NCBI GenBank assembly: GCA_903832005.1
Contig: CAIKZO010000164.1
Coordinates: 1-32,137, forward strand
Direction of reading: 5' to 3'
Origin: Enhydrobacter aerosaccus
GTDB lineage: Bacteria > Pseudomonadota > Alphaproteobacteria > Reyranellales > Reyranellaceae
Length of the DNA stretch: 32,137 bases
Shown here piece after piece: positions 1 to 7,296 of this stretch. Made by a program: the position numbers and the translations under genes. The first letter of the stretch is position 1. Every line of letters begins with the position of its first letter. Under the pieces are notes generated by a model. That model was not told the origin of the DNA. It worked only from the letters and a program-made list of their open reading frames with translations, and did not search any database.

Positions 1-909
1 ACCACCACCGTCACCACCACCATCAACATCACCACCGTCACCACCACCACCGCCGCCACCGCCGCCGCCGCCGAATCCACCGACACCTCCGGTACGCCCG
101 TCTCCAGCCGCTGTGCCGGCCACGCCGCCGATGCCACCCCCGCCGCCGGCATTGCCGCGAATCGCCTGACCGCCGCCACCGCCGCCGCCGGCTGCACCGC
201 CGACGCCACCCGCGGCGCTGTTGCCGCCCGCCGCCGCACCGGTCGCGATGCCGGCTTGGCCATTACTCGCGGTGCCACCTGCGGCACCCGAGCCGAGACC
301 GCCACCACCACCACCGGCGACGCCGCTGCCGTTACCGCCCGTGCCGCCGTTGCCGCCCATGCCGCCGCCGCCGCTACCGGCAAAGCCTGCCGCGGTCCCG
401 GCGCCACCGCCGGCTCCGCCGACCGCAGCGTTGTTGTCGAGATTGACGTTGCTGACCGTGACCGTCGCCAGATTGGCCACGAACAGGGCGCCACCGAGGC
501 CAGCGCCGCCGCCGGCGCCCGCGCCGCCGCTTCCACCCATCGCCTTGGTGCCGGTGATGGTCAGATCCTGGATGGCGACGGTCACTGCCGTCTGCGTGGT
601 GCCGCCCGCTGTCCAGGCGCCGATCAGCAGGCCGCGGAACTGGCTGTTGCCGGAAAGGGTCTTGTTGTTGCCGACAATGGTGACGTTGGTCTGCAACGCC
701 GGCAAATCGGCAGTCAGGGTGATGTTGCCGGTGAAGGTGATGGTGTCGCCGGAGGTCGCGCCGGTGATGGCACTGCGCAGGGTGGCGTCGCTATCGACGT
801 TGAAGTTGGCGGCTTGAACCGGCCCGGCGAGGAATAGCGCCACCGCAAGCCATCGCCCAAAGCCAAACGCACGCGACGCGACCGCCGAAACCCGGCGGGT
901 ACTCAACAC
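1..909 (-). CDS. Glycine-rich beta-helix / autotransporter-like surface protein (3' end off window)
   Basis: Partial: 303 codons are visible and the frame is still open at base 1. I start it at GTG (909-907) because GGAAG lies five bases upstream. This gives a short leader ending in a hydrophobic stretch and a signal-peptidase-like site (GPVQA before ANFN, near residue 33). The mature start (NVDSDATLRSAI, then GDTITFTGNITL and LPALQTNVTIVG) is the pectate-lyase-like N-terminal repeat seen in alphaproteobacterial autotransporter and adhesin-type proteins. A second part (GALFVANLATVTVSNVNL) continues the beta-helix. From about residue 130 onward the chain is almost only Gly, Ala and Asn, ending in runs of Gly with Asp. 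Role inferred: secreted or surface-displayed structural protein. Whether a beta-barrel follows cannot be seen. The antisense proline-rich frames here are shadows. Confidence 0.75.
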   Translation of the reverse strand, partial: MLSTRRVSAVASRAFGFGRWLAVALFLAGPVQAANFNVDSDATLRSAITGATSGDTITFTGNITLTADLPALQTNVTIVGNNKTLSGNSQFRGLLIGAWTAGGTTQTAVTVAIQDLTITGTKAMGGSGGAGAGGGAGLGGALFVANLATVTVSNVNLDNNAAVGGAGGGAGTAAGFAGSGGGGMGGNGGTGGNGSGVAGGGGGGLGSGAAGGTASNGQAGIATGAAAGGNSAAGGVGGAAGGGGGGGQAIRGNAGGGGGIGGVAGTAAGDGRTGGVGGFGGGGGGGGGGGDGGDVDGGGDGGG

Positions 910-1127
910 TACGACTTCCAACTCGTCCCCCGCCCGGCTCTGTAGCGCACGGCCAACAGTGCAGAACGCGCGATCTCGTCGGCAACGCACTGCAATTTTA
1001 TCCTGGCGATGATGCCGCGAGAAAGATCGCCTGTATACAAATTCCGGCGCGCGGCCTCCCCAAGGAAACCCTCGGTCCGATCGGGTACAAGCCGCAGAAG
1101 TTATCGACCACTGACTGGAGAAGACCC

Positions 1128-1880
1128 ATGCCGATGTTCAAGCGCGCCGATGCGGAGATCCATTACGAAGTGCACGGGAAGGGCTTCCCCATCCTGCTCT
1201 ACGCACCGGGCGGCCTGAAATCGGAGATGGGCATGTGGGGCGGCGAGTCGACGATCTATCCCAACGGCTTTCCCTGGATGGATCCGCGCACGGCGCTGAC
1301 CGACAAGTACACCGTCGTCGCCATGGACCAGCGCAACGCCGGCAAATCCGTTGCCGACGTGAAAGCCGACCATGGCTGGCACACGTTCGCCGACGATCAT
1401 TTCGCGCTGATGGACCATTTGGGCTTCGGCAAGTTTCACGTCATGGGCGGCTGCATCGGCGGCAGCTACTGCTTCGAGGCGATCGAGCACGATCCGTCAC
1501 GGATCGCCGCCGCCGTGCTGCAGAACCCGATCGGCCTGTGGGAGAACAAGGACACGTGGGACGCCGCGGTCCAGGGCTACGTCGAGACGGTGCGCGGCCG
1601 CGATCCCGCGATCAGCGAGGCCACCATCCGCTCGTTCGGCCACAACATGTTCGGCGCCACGGATTTCGTCTTCTCGGTCACGCGCGACTTCGTGAAGGCG
1701 TGCAAGACGCCGCTCTTCCTGCAGCCCGGCACCGACAAGCCGCACCCTGCCCATACCAGCACCGAGATCGCGGCCCTCTCCCCCAACATCGAGGTCCAGA
1801 CGGAGTGGCGTGCGCCCACGAACCTGCAGGAATCGATCAAGCGGGTGCACGCTTTCCTCGCCAGGCACACGCCTAAATAA
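1128..1880 (+). CDS. Alpha/beta-fold hydrolase with Cys at the nucleophile elbow
   Basis: 250 residues, a normal size for a single-domain alpha/beta hydrolase. GGAGAAG precedes the ATG. The order fits the fold: HG.G.P near residue 16 and the oxyanion region LLYAPGGL (23-30), MDQRNAGKS (66-74), then the nucleophile elbow GGCIGG (107-112). The elbow residue is Cys109 rather than Ser, as in dienelactone hydrolase. A possible acid lies in PGTDKPHP (about 175-182). I do not see a clear His at the usual place before the last helix (EWRAPTNLQES), so the catalytic triad is uncertain. The gene stands alone on the plus strand, divergent from the Gly-rich gene. Substrate unknown; a lactone, ester or C-C bond hydrolase is possible. 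Confidence 0.85.
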   Translation: MPMFKRADAEIHYEVHGKGFPILLYAPGGLKSEMGMWGGESTIYPNGFPWMDPRTALTDKYTVVAMDQRNAGKSVADVKADHGWHTFADDHFALMDHLGFGKFHVMGGCIGGSYCFEAIEHDPSRIAAAVLQNPIGLWENKDTWDAAVQGYVETVRGRDPAISEATIRSFGHNMFGATDFVFSVTRDFVKACKTPLFLQPGTDKPHPAHTSTEIAALSPNIEVQTEWRAPTNLQESIKRVHAFLARHTPK

Positions 1881-1916
1881 CCCCATAAACAGGGGGATTT
1901 GTGACACTCTGTCCAC

Positions 1917-1939
1917 ATATTGCGGCTTGAACGCAATAT
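1917..1939. repeat. Perfect 8-bp inverted repeat downstream of the hydrolase
   Basis: ATATTGCG (1917-1924) and CGCAATAT (1932-1939) are exact inverted copies around a 7-nt spacer. There is no T-run after it, so it may be an operator-like site or an RNA hairpin rather than a terminator. Confidence 0.45.
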
Positions 1940-2027
1940 TTGGTTCCTGTATATGCACGATCCGAGACTTGAGAATCGGGCGTGCAGCGTTCGGGGGAAT
2001 GGCTGCTTTTGGGATGCCCGGCAGTGA

Positions 2028-2060
2028 CCGGCGTTGCGGGTGTGGGACCCGCAACGCCGG
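2028..2060. terminator. Strong hairpin between convergent genes, likely bidirectional terminator
   Basis: A perfect 14-bp stem (2028-2041 paired with 2047-2060; arm CCGGCGTTGCGGGT) with a 5-nt loop. It sits between the plus-strand hydrolase and the minus-strand STAS-like gene, which end facing each other. On the plus strand it is followed by a pyrimidine-rich tract rather than a clean T-run, so termination is inferred from position and stem strength. Confidence 0.6.
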
Positions 2061-2092
2061 CCTCACTTCTCTCTCAGTCGATTATCTGAAGA

Positions 2093-2497
2093 TTATTTAG
2101 CAGTCGGCGGCTTTGCCGGGATGACCTCGCCCACGGGCTGCTTCATCACCCACGGGCGCGCGTCGTGGATGCTGCGGAACACTTCGACCGGCCGCTCGTC
2201 CGACGTCAGCAGCTTGAATTCGAAGGCGCCCTCGCCGCGATCGCGCGGGATGACGACGGCCAGCGGGCCGCGGCGGGTCTTGCCGTATTCTCGCAGCCGG
2301 GCGTCGAACGCCATCAGCACCTGCGGATTGATCACCGACGAGTCTGCGCGTGTGACATCGATGATCTTGCGGTAGTGCATCTGGCCGTTCTGGATCAGGT
2401 CGCCAACGAACTTGGCATATTCCTGGGCCGTGACGTCGCCCGTACCGATGGCGACCACGAGCCGATCGAAATGAAACACGTCGACTTGTATCGGCAC
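2093..2497 (-). CDS. STAS / SpoIIAA-like domain protein
   Basis: 134 residues from a GTG start; no ATG lies between the upstream in-frame stop and this GTG. The chain has the alternating beta/alpha pattern of STAS-like proteins: a first strand pair (DVFHFDRLVVAIGTGDVT), a central HYRKIIDVTRAD with the Asp at the position regulatory STAS domains often use, then RLREYGKTRRGPLAVVIP and a last segment PVEVFRSIHDARPW. The pattern YRK..D..R, RLR, GPLA.V.P, RP..VF....AR.W recurs in the protein at 29335-29712, so the two are paralogues. Likely a small cytoplasmic regulatory or scaffold protein. No kinase or sigma partner is adjacent. It ends facing the hydrolase and is divergent from the gene at 2595. 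Confidence 0.65.
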   Translation of the reverse strand: MPIQVDVFHFDRLVVAIGTGDVTAQEYAKFVGDLIQNGQMHYRKIIDVTRADSSVINPQVLMAFDARLREYGKTRRGPLAVVIPRDRGEGAFEFKLLTSDERPVEVFRSIHDARPWVMKQPVGEVIPAKPPTAK

Positions 2498-2594
2498 TTG
2501 CCCTGCCTGCTTCCTGCCCCGCAGTCAGTATGCGGCGGATGGTCTGTGGGAGACAAGCCGCGCCGCGCTGGCATATGGCGCACAGTCCCGTGAT

Positions 2595-3383
2595 ATGGCT
2601 ATGTTTCGGCAGGGGGCGTGGGGCCCCCGAGGCAAAAGTGTGACTATCACCGTATCGGCCCTGCAAGAGCCCAAGCGCAACCTCGTCCTGATCGCGATCG
2701 TCGCGGTCCTGCTGGTGATTTCGGCGATCTTCGCCACCGGCATCAGGATCGAGATCGTGCCGCTCTCACCGCTCGACCGCGCGGTCGCCGACTTCAAGGC
2801 GACGCCGCTGGTCGGGCTCGCCATCGCCGACAATCCCGACGCCGAAAAGGCGATCCGCCAGGCCCTGGCGGACGACCAGCGCCAGCCGGTTGCCCCCGGC
2901 GTGCCGTCACGCGCCACTTACGCCATCGGTTCGGTCAGTCGCGATTACATCCGCCCGATGCTGGCCGCGGCAGATGACGCCTCCGTCATCGCCGTGATGG
3001 GCGCCCGCTTTGCGCTGGCGACGCAGTTGCGCAAGGACGATCCCCAGACCTGCCGCGACTTCGCGATGAACGCCGCCCAGCGGGTCGAGCGCTTCTCGCC
3101 CGAGGGACGCGCGCTGTTCAACGACTACATCGTCAAGATGGAAGCCGCCTACCGCAGCGGCCGCTCGACCAAGGGCAAGCCGATGCCGATGGCGACGCCA
3201 CCCGAGATCGTCCAGATGCTGGGCCAGACCGGCTTCACCCGCGACGACCTCGACGCGCTGAACCGCTTCGCCTCGCTGCCGTCGCTGCGCGCCTGCGACA
3301 TCGACCTCAAGATCGACGGCGCCCCGCCCCGGCTGCCGCCCGAAAAACGCGCCCCCTTCGCCCGCTTCGTGCTCACGCACTAG
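2595..3383 (+). CDS. Membrane-anchored protein of unknown function
   Basis: 262 residues from ATG 2595. A GTG at 2640 has a better ribosome site (GAGG eight bases upstream) and would give 247 residues, so the start is uncertain. One hydrophobic helix near residues 29-48 (LVLIAIVAVLLVISAIFATG) is followed by about 210 hydrophilic residues rich in Asp, Arg and Ala, predicted to face the periplasm. Two Cys (in DPQTCRDF and LRACDIDL) could form a disulfide. I recognise no family. It is divergent from the STAS-like gene and precedes the DUF3175 gene by 56 bases. Third-position GC is high, supporting it as real. Confidence 0.7.
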   Translation: MAMFRQGAWGPRGKSVTITVSALQEPKRNLVLIAIVAVLLVISAIFATGIRIEIVPLSPLDRAVADFKATPLVGLAIADNPDAEKAIRQALADDQRQPVAPGVPSRATYAIGSVSRDYIRPMLAAADDASVIAVMGARFALATQLRKDDPQTCRDFAMNAAQRVERFSPEGRALFNDYIVKMEAAYRSGRSTKGKPMPMATPPEIVQMLGQTGFTRDDLDALNRFASLPSLRACDIDLKIDGAPPRLPPEKRAPFARFVLTH

Positions 3384-3439
3384 AGCGTCTGAACGCACAC
3401 TGAGGGCAACGATCCCGCGTCACACGGCGTTGAGTCGGG

Positions 3440-3763
3440 ATGAAAGCCAGAACCAGAGCCAACCCGAGAAGCCGCGTCGGCGCGGCCTCGCGGGCCAAGC
3501 TCAACAGATGGTCAGGCAAGGTTACCCGCGAGAGCAACGCGCTCGACCTCCAGGAAGGTGTCTTCACAAAGCGCAGCGCGCGCGACATTGCGCTGTCGCT
3601 TAAGCGCTCCGCCGAACGCAGTCACCGGCGCAAGGCAGCGCCGCTGCGCTCGGCCATGTCGATGCTGACCTTCTACATCAACCGCGCCGGCAAGGACCTC
3701 TCGGCCAGCCGCAAGCGCACGCTCGAAGCGGCGAAGGACGAACTGCGGCGTCTCTTCGCCTGA
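3440..3763 (+). CDS. DUF3175 family protein
   Basis: 107 residues, very basic. It carries the hallmark of DUF3175: RWSGKVTRESNALDLQEGVF (about 23-42), IALSLKRSAERS (49-60) and SAMSMLTFYINRAGKDL (71-87), ending in a helix with LRRLF. The basic N-terminal tail (KARTRANPRSR) suggests nucleic-acid binding, but no function is established that I know of. Starts at ATG without a strong Shine-Dalgarno site. Ends three bases before the stop of the facing Bug-type gene. Confidence 0.85.
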   Translation: MKARTRANPRSRVGAASRAKLNRWSGKVTRESNALDLQEGVFTKRSARDIALSLKRSAERSHRRKAAPLRSAMSMLTFYINRAGKDLSASRKRTLEAAKDELRRLFA

Positions 3764-3766
3764 CGC

Positions 3767-4753
3767 CTACTCGACCTTGATGTCGGCGGCCTTGATGACG
3801 GGGCCCCAGCGATCGCGCTCGTCTTGCAGGAAGTGCGCGAAGTCGGCGGTCGAGCCGGTCGAGACTTCCGTGCCGATTTGGCCGAGCTTGGCGATCACGT
3901 CGGGCGACTTCAGCGCCTCGGCCGTCGCATCGTGCAGCCGCGCCACGATCGCAGCCGGCGTGCCCGTCGGCACGACGATGCCTTGCCACTGCGCGCCGTC
4001 GAGATACGCCATGCCGAGTTCCTTGCTGCTCGGCACGTCCGGCAGGAAGGAACTGCGCGTCTCGCCCACCACCATCAGCGGACGGATCGAGCCTTCCTTG
4101 ACCTGCGGCACGATGGTCGAGACACCCACGAACATGAAGTCGACGTGGCCGGCCATCAGGTCGTTCATCGCGCCCGCGCCGCCCTTGTAGTTGACCAGCA
4201 CGAAGTCGAGCTTCTCCTTGAGGCGCATGGTCTCGGCAATCAGGTGATGCACTGAGCCGACAGTCGCGTTGCCCGCATTCAGCTTGCCCGGCTGCGCGCG
4301 CATCAGCGCCAGCAGCTCGGGCATCGTCTTGGCCGGCACCTTGCTCGACACGGCGAGGCCGATCTTGGCCTCGTTGATCTTGATCACCGGCGCGAAGTCC
4401 TTCACCGGGTCATATTGCATGTCCGGGAACAGGAACGGCGCGATGGCGAGCGGCCCTGGCACCGCGATCTCGAGCGTGTAGCCATCGGGCGCGGCGCGCG
4501 CGACGGTGCGCGTGCCGACAAGGCCGTTGCCGCCGGCGACGTTATCGACGACCACGGTCTGGCCGAGGATCTCCGTCAGCTTCTCCGCCACGATGCGCGC
4601 AGTGGCATCGGTGCCGGCGCCGGGCGGGAACGGCACCACGAAGCGGATCGGCTTGGTCGGATACGTGTCGGCCCGCGCCATGCCGGACAGGCCAACCGCC
4701 ATCGTTGCCGCAGCAGTCGTGAGGAAAGTCCGGCGATCGGTCTTGCGTGTCAT
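3767..4753 (-). CDS. Bug-family tripartite tricarboxylate transporter substrate-binding protein
   Basis: 328 residues, the usual size. The N-terminus has a twin-arginine-like signal (DRRTFLTT then a hydrophobic stretch to GMARA, near residue 28), so the product is periplasmic. The mature protein begins with the family hallmark YPTKPIRFVVPFPPGAGTD, followed by LGQTVVVDNVAGGNG and ARAAPDGYTL. These Venus-flytrap proteins bind carboxylates or other small organic acids for TctABC-type carriers; members are often orphan, and no TctA/TctB gene is visible here. AGGGA precedes the ATG. It is divergent from the M24-fold gene with about 105 bases between starts, so the two may share a control region and a substrate pathway. 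Confidence 0.93.
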   Translation of the reverse strand: MTRKTDRRTFLTTAAATMAVGLSGMARADTYPTKPIRFVVPFPPGAGTDATARIVAEKLTEILGQTVVVDNVAGGNGLVGTRTVARAAPDGYTLEIAVPGPLAIAPFLFPDMQYDPVKDFAPVIKINEAKIGLAVSSKVPAKTMPELLALMRAQPGKLNAGNATVGSVHHLIAETMRLKEKLDFVLVNYKGGAGAMNDLMAGHVDFMFVGVSTIVPQVKEGSIRPLMVVGETRSSFLPDVPSSKELGMAYLDGAQWQGIVVPTGTPAAIVARLHDATAEALKSPDVIAKLGQIGTEVSTGSTADFAHFLQDERDRWGPVIKAADIKVE

Positions 4754-4858
4754 GAAAGTGGTCCCTGTAAATTTACGCTGGGGCAGCCCTCAGCTGCGCA
4801 AGGAGCATGCCACGCCATCGTCGCTGACGCGCGCGCACGAAGCCTCTAGGATCGCGAC

Positions 4859-6043
4859 ATGACATCACAAGACATCGCGACAAGCCTTCCCGTTCCGCCC
4901 GCCGTGCTCGAGGCGCGGATGACGTCGCTACAGGACTGGATGAACGAGCAAGGCATCGACGCCCTCGTCGTGTTCGGCAACGGCAGTGCGCTGGCGATGG
5001 CCACCCGCAGCCATGGCAACCTGCGTTATCTGATCGACTGGGATGCCGACTTCGCGCAATCGGCCCTCGTGTTGTCGGCCCACGGCGCACCGTCGCTGGC
5101 GATCGGCAACGTCTTCTACGGCGACTTCGCGCGCGAGCAGCGCCGTTTCGCCGACGTGCGCTTCGGCAAGGGACCGGCGCTCGCGAAGGAAATCCTCGGT
5201 CTGCTGCGGTCGGGCGCCAAGCGCATCGGCATCGTCGGGCGCGACGAAATCCCCTACGGACTCTGGAGCGAGCTCGCCAAGTCGGGCGCCGCCGACTGGA
5301 TCGACTGCACGCCCGAGCTGGTGCGCCGCCGCGCGATCAAGGACGAGGTCGAGCTGGCCTATCACCGCGATGCCGGCCGGATCTGCGACGCGATGTTCGA
5401 ACGGCTTGGGCCCGCGCTGCGCTCGGGCAAGCAGGTGCACGAGATCCAGGCCGAGCTGGAATATCTCGCACGCTCGCGCGGCGCCGAGCTCTGCCGCACC
5501 TGGCTCACCGTCGGGCCCGTGCCCGATCGCTGCCGTTTCGGCCGCGAGGAAAACCGCACCGTGCCGCGCGAGGGCGACCAGGCGCTGCTCGGCATCATGC
5601 TGATGCTGCACGGCCATTGGGGTCACGCCATCCGCACCGGCGCGATCGGCCACGCGACACCGGCCGCCGAGCGGCTGTTCGCGGAGGTGAGCGATCTGCA
5701 CCGCGCGATGTTCGAGGCCCTGACGCCCGGCGCCGATCTGTCGGTTGTCGGCAATGCGGGTGCGCTGCCGCCGCGTCCGGGCCTATTCCAGTTCCGCTCC
5801 GGCCATGCAATCGGCCACAGCTACGAAGACCCCGCCGGCACGCCCGAGTTCCCGCAGCCCTACGAAGGCGTGGCGGCGCCCCTGGCAAACCCCGCGCGCG
5901 CGCAGCCCGGCATGCTTTTCGAACTGCATCCCAACATCTTCGTGGAGAACGAAGGCGCCGCCTCGATCGGCGACATGGTGCTGGTGACCGACGCTGGCCC
6001 CGAGTACCTCACCCGGCACCCGCGGCATCTGCTGATTTTCTAA
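4859..6043 (+). CDS. M24-fold (creatinase/aminopeptidase P-like) protein with degenerate metal site
   Basis: 394 residues: creatinase N-terminal domain (about 20-150; LQDWMNEQGIDALVVFG) and a pita-bread catalytic domain (about 165-390). AGGA precedes the ATG. Comparing with the five aminopeptidase P ligands (D, D, H, E, E), I read Gly245 (LLGIM), His256 (GHAIRT), His316 (SGHAIGH), His357 (FELHPN) and Gly371 (SIGDM). Only the His is kept. It is therefore unlikely to be a dinuclear metallopeptidase. A metal-independent hydrolase in the manner of creatinase, or a protein with new chemistry, is more likely. The neighbouring binding protein, carbamoylase and amidases suggest action on a small amide, guanidino or peptide-like compound. 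It ends 14 bases from the facing carbamoylase gene. Confidence 0.88.
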   Translation: MTSQDIATSLPVPPAVLEARMTSLQDWMNEQGIDALVVFGNGSALAMATRSHGNLRYLIDWDADFAQSALVLSAHGAPSLAIGNVFYGDFAREQRRFADVRFGKGPALAKEILGLLRSGAKRIGIVGRDEIPYGLWSELAKSGAADWIDCTPELVRRRAIKDEVELAYHRDAGRICDAMFERLGPALRSGKQVHEIQAELEYLARSRGAELCRTWLTVGPVPDRCRFGREENRTVPREGDQALLGIMLMLHGHWGHAIRTGAIGHATPAAERLFAEVSDLHRAMFEALTPGADLSVVGNAGALPPRPGLFQFRSGHAIGHSYEDPAGTPEFPQPYEGVAAPLANPARAQPGMLFELHPNIFVENEGAASIGDMVLVTDAGPEYLTRHPRHLLIF

Positions 6044-6057
6044 TAGCGCACCGCGAT

Positions 6058-7284
6058 CTAGTTGCTCTTCAGGATCTTCGCCGCGGCATCGGCGAAGACC
6101 TGGCAGCCGAGCACGATGTCGGCGTCTTCGGTGTTCTCGGTGAAGTGATGCGAGATGCCGCCGATCGACGGCACGAACATCATCGCCGCCGGCACCTTGA
6201 GGCCGATCACCTGCGCATCGTGGCCCGCGCCTGACGGCATGCGCACGTGCTTGTCCTTGGCGTGCGTCTCGGCCGATTCGTCGAGCGCTTCCAGAAAGCG
6301 CTCGTCCATCACCGTCGGCATGGTCTTCGACAGGTTCACGCACTCGACGGTGCACGGACCTTTCTTGTTGTGCGCCGCCACGATCTCCAGCACGGCGGCC
6401 TCGAAACCGTCGAGCACGGCTTTGCTGGCGTCGCGGAACTGCAGGATCATCTCGGCCTTGCCCGGAATGATCGCGGGCGCGCCCGGCTCGACCGACATCT
6501 TGCCGACCGTCCAGACACTGCGCGGCCCCGCGATGGTCGGGAACTTCTCCATCACGTCGTTGTAGAGCTTCATCATTGCCACGCCCGCATCCTTGCGGAT
6601 CGGCATCGGCGTCGTGCCCGCGTGGTTCTGGATGCCCTTGAACGTGAGGCGATAGACGTAGATGCCGACGATCGCCGTCACCACGCCGATCCGCTTGTCG
6701 CTCGCTTCGAGCAGGCCGCCCTGCTCGATATGCGCCTCGAGGTAGCCGCGATAGCGTCCCTCTTCCAGATGCGCGCGCGGCACGCCTTCGAGGCCAGCCG
6801 CCTTCAGCGCCTCGCGCATCGGCGTGCCCTCGTCGCGATGGCGCGACTTGTCGATGTCTTCCTCCGACAGCATGCCCATGAAGGAGCGGCTGCCGGTCAT
6901 CTGGCCCCAGTGGCCTTCCTCGTCGGCCCATGACGCCACGTCGACCGCGAGATGCGCGGTGTCAGGATCCTCGGCCAGCGCGCGCGCCACCTCGAGCCCG
7001 TAGATCACGCCCATCACGCCGTCGAGCCAGCCGCCGCGCGGCTGCGTGTCGGAGTGCGAGCCCATCAGCAGCCGCGGCCCGGTCTTGGGGCTGCGGCCGA
7101 TCACCGTGCCGACACCGTCGATCTCGGGCACCAGCCCCGCTTCCTTCATCCGCCCCATCAGCCAGTGCCGACTCTCGACATCCTGCTTGGACAGATGCGG
7201 TCGATGCACGCCGGTCTCGTAGCGGCCAAAATCGGCGATGCGCCGCAGGTCGGCAAGAAGTCGTTCACCGTTGATCTTGGGCAT
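6058..7284 (-). CDS. M20 family hydantoinase/carbamoylase-type amidohydrolase
   Basis: 408 residues, the family's normal size. Metal and substrate motifs are present in order: GSHSDTQPRGGWLDG (metal His and Asp), DEEGHWGQMTGSRSFMG (bridging Glu), EAHIEQGGLLE (third His ligand region), a dimerisation lid with NHAGTTPMP, and SGAGHDAQ near the C-terminus. These fit N-carbamoyl-amino-acid hydrolase / allantoate amidohydrolase / ureidoglycolate-type enzymes, which cleave a carbamoyl or amide bond with two divalent metals. GAGGAC lies before the ATG. It is the last gene of a minus-strand operon with two amidases, 12 bases after the second. Substrate not decidable from sequence. Confidence 0.92.
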   Translation of the reverse strand: MPKINGERLLADLRRIADFGRYETGVHRPHLSKQDVESRHWLMGRMKEAGLVPEIDGVGTVIGRSPKTGPRLLMGSHSDTQPRGGWLDGVMGVIYGLEVARALAEDPDTAHLAVDVASWADEEGHWGQMTGSRSFMGMLSEEDIDKSRHRDEGTPMREALKAAGLEGVPRAHLEEGRYRGYLEAHIEQGGLLEASDKRIGVVTAIVGIYVYRLTFKGIQNHAGTTPMPIRKDAGVAMMKLYNDVMEKFPTIAGPRSVWTVGKMSVEPGAPAIIPGKAEMILQFRDASKAVLDGFEAAVLEIVAAHNKKGPCTVECVNLSKTMPTVMDERFLEALDESAETHAKDKHVRMPSGAGHDAQVIGLKVPAAMMFVPSIGGISHHFTENTEDADIVLGCQVFADAAAKILKSN

Positions 7285-7296
7285 TGGGGTCGTCCT

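Noticed and set aside
1..70. Triplet-like repeats as a CRISPR or tandem-repeat locus
   Set aside because: They are Gly codons in frame with the surface protein; there are no regular spacers.
221..837. Proline- and alanine-rich plus-strand frames
   Set aside because: They are complements of the Gly-rich minus-strand gene, which has a signal peptide and beta-helix motifs.
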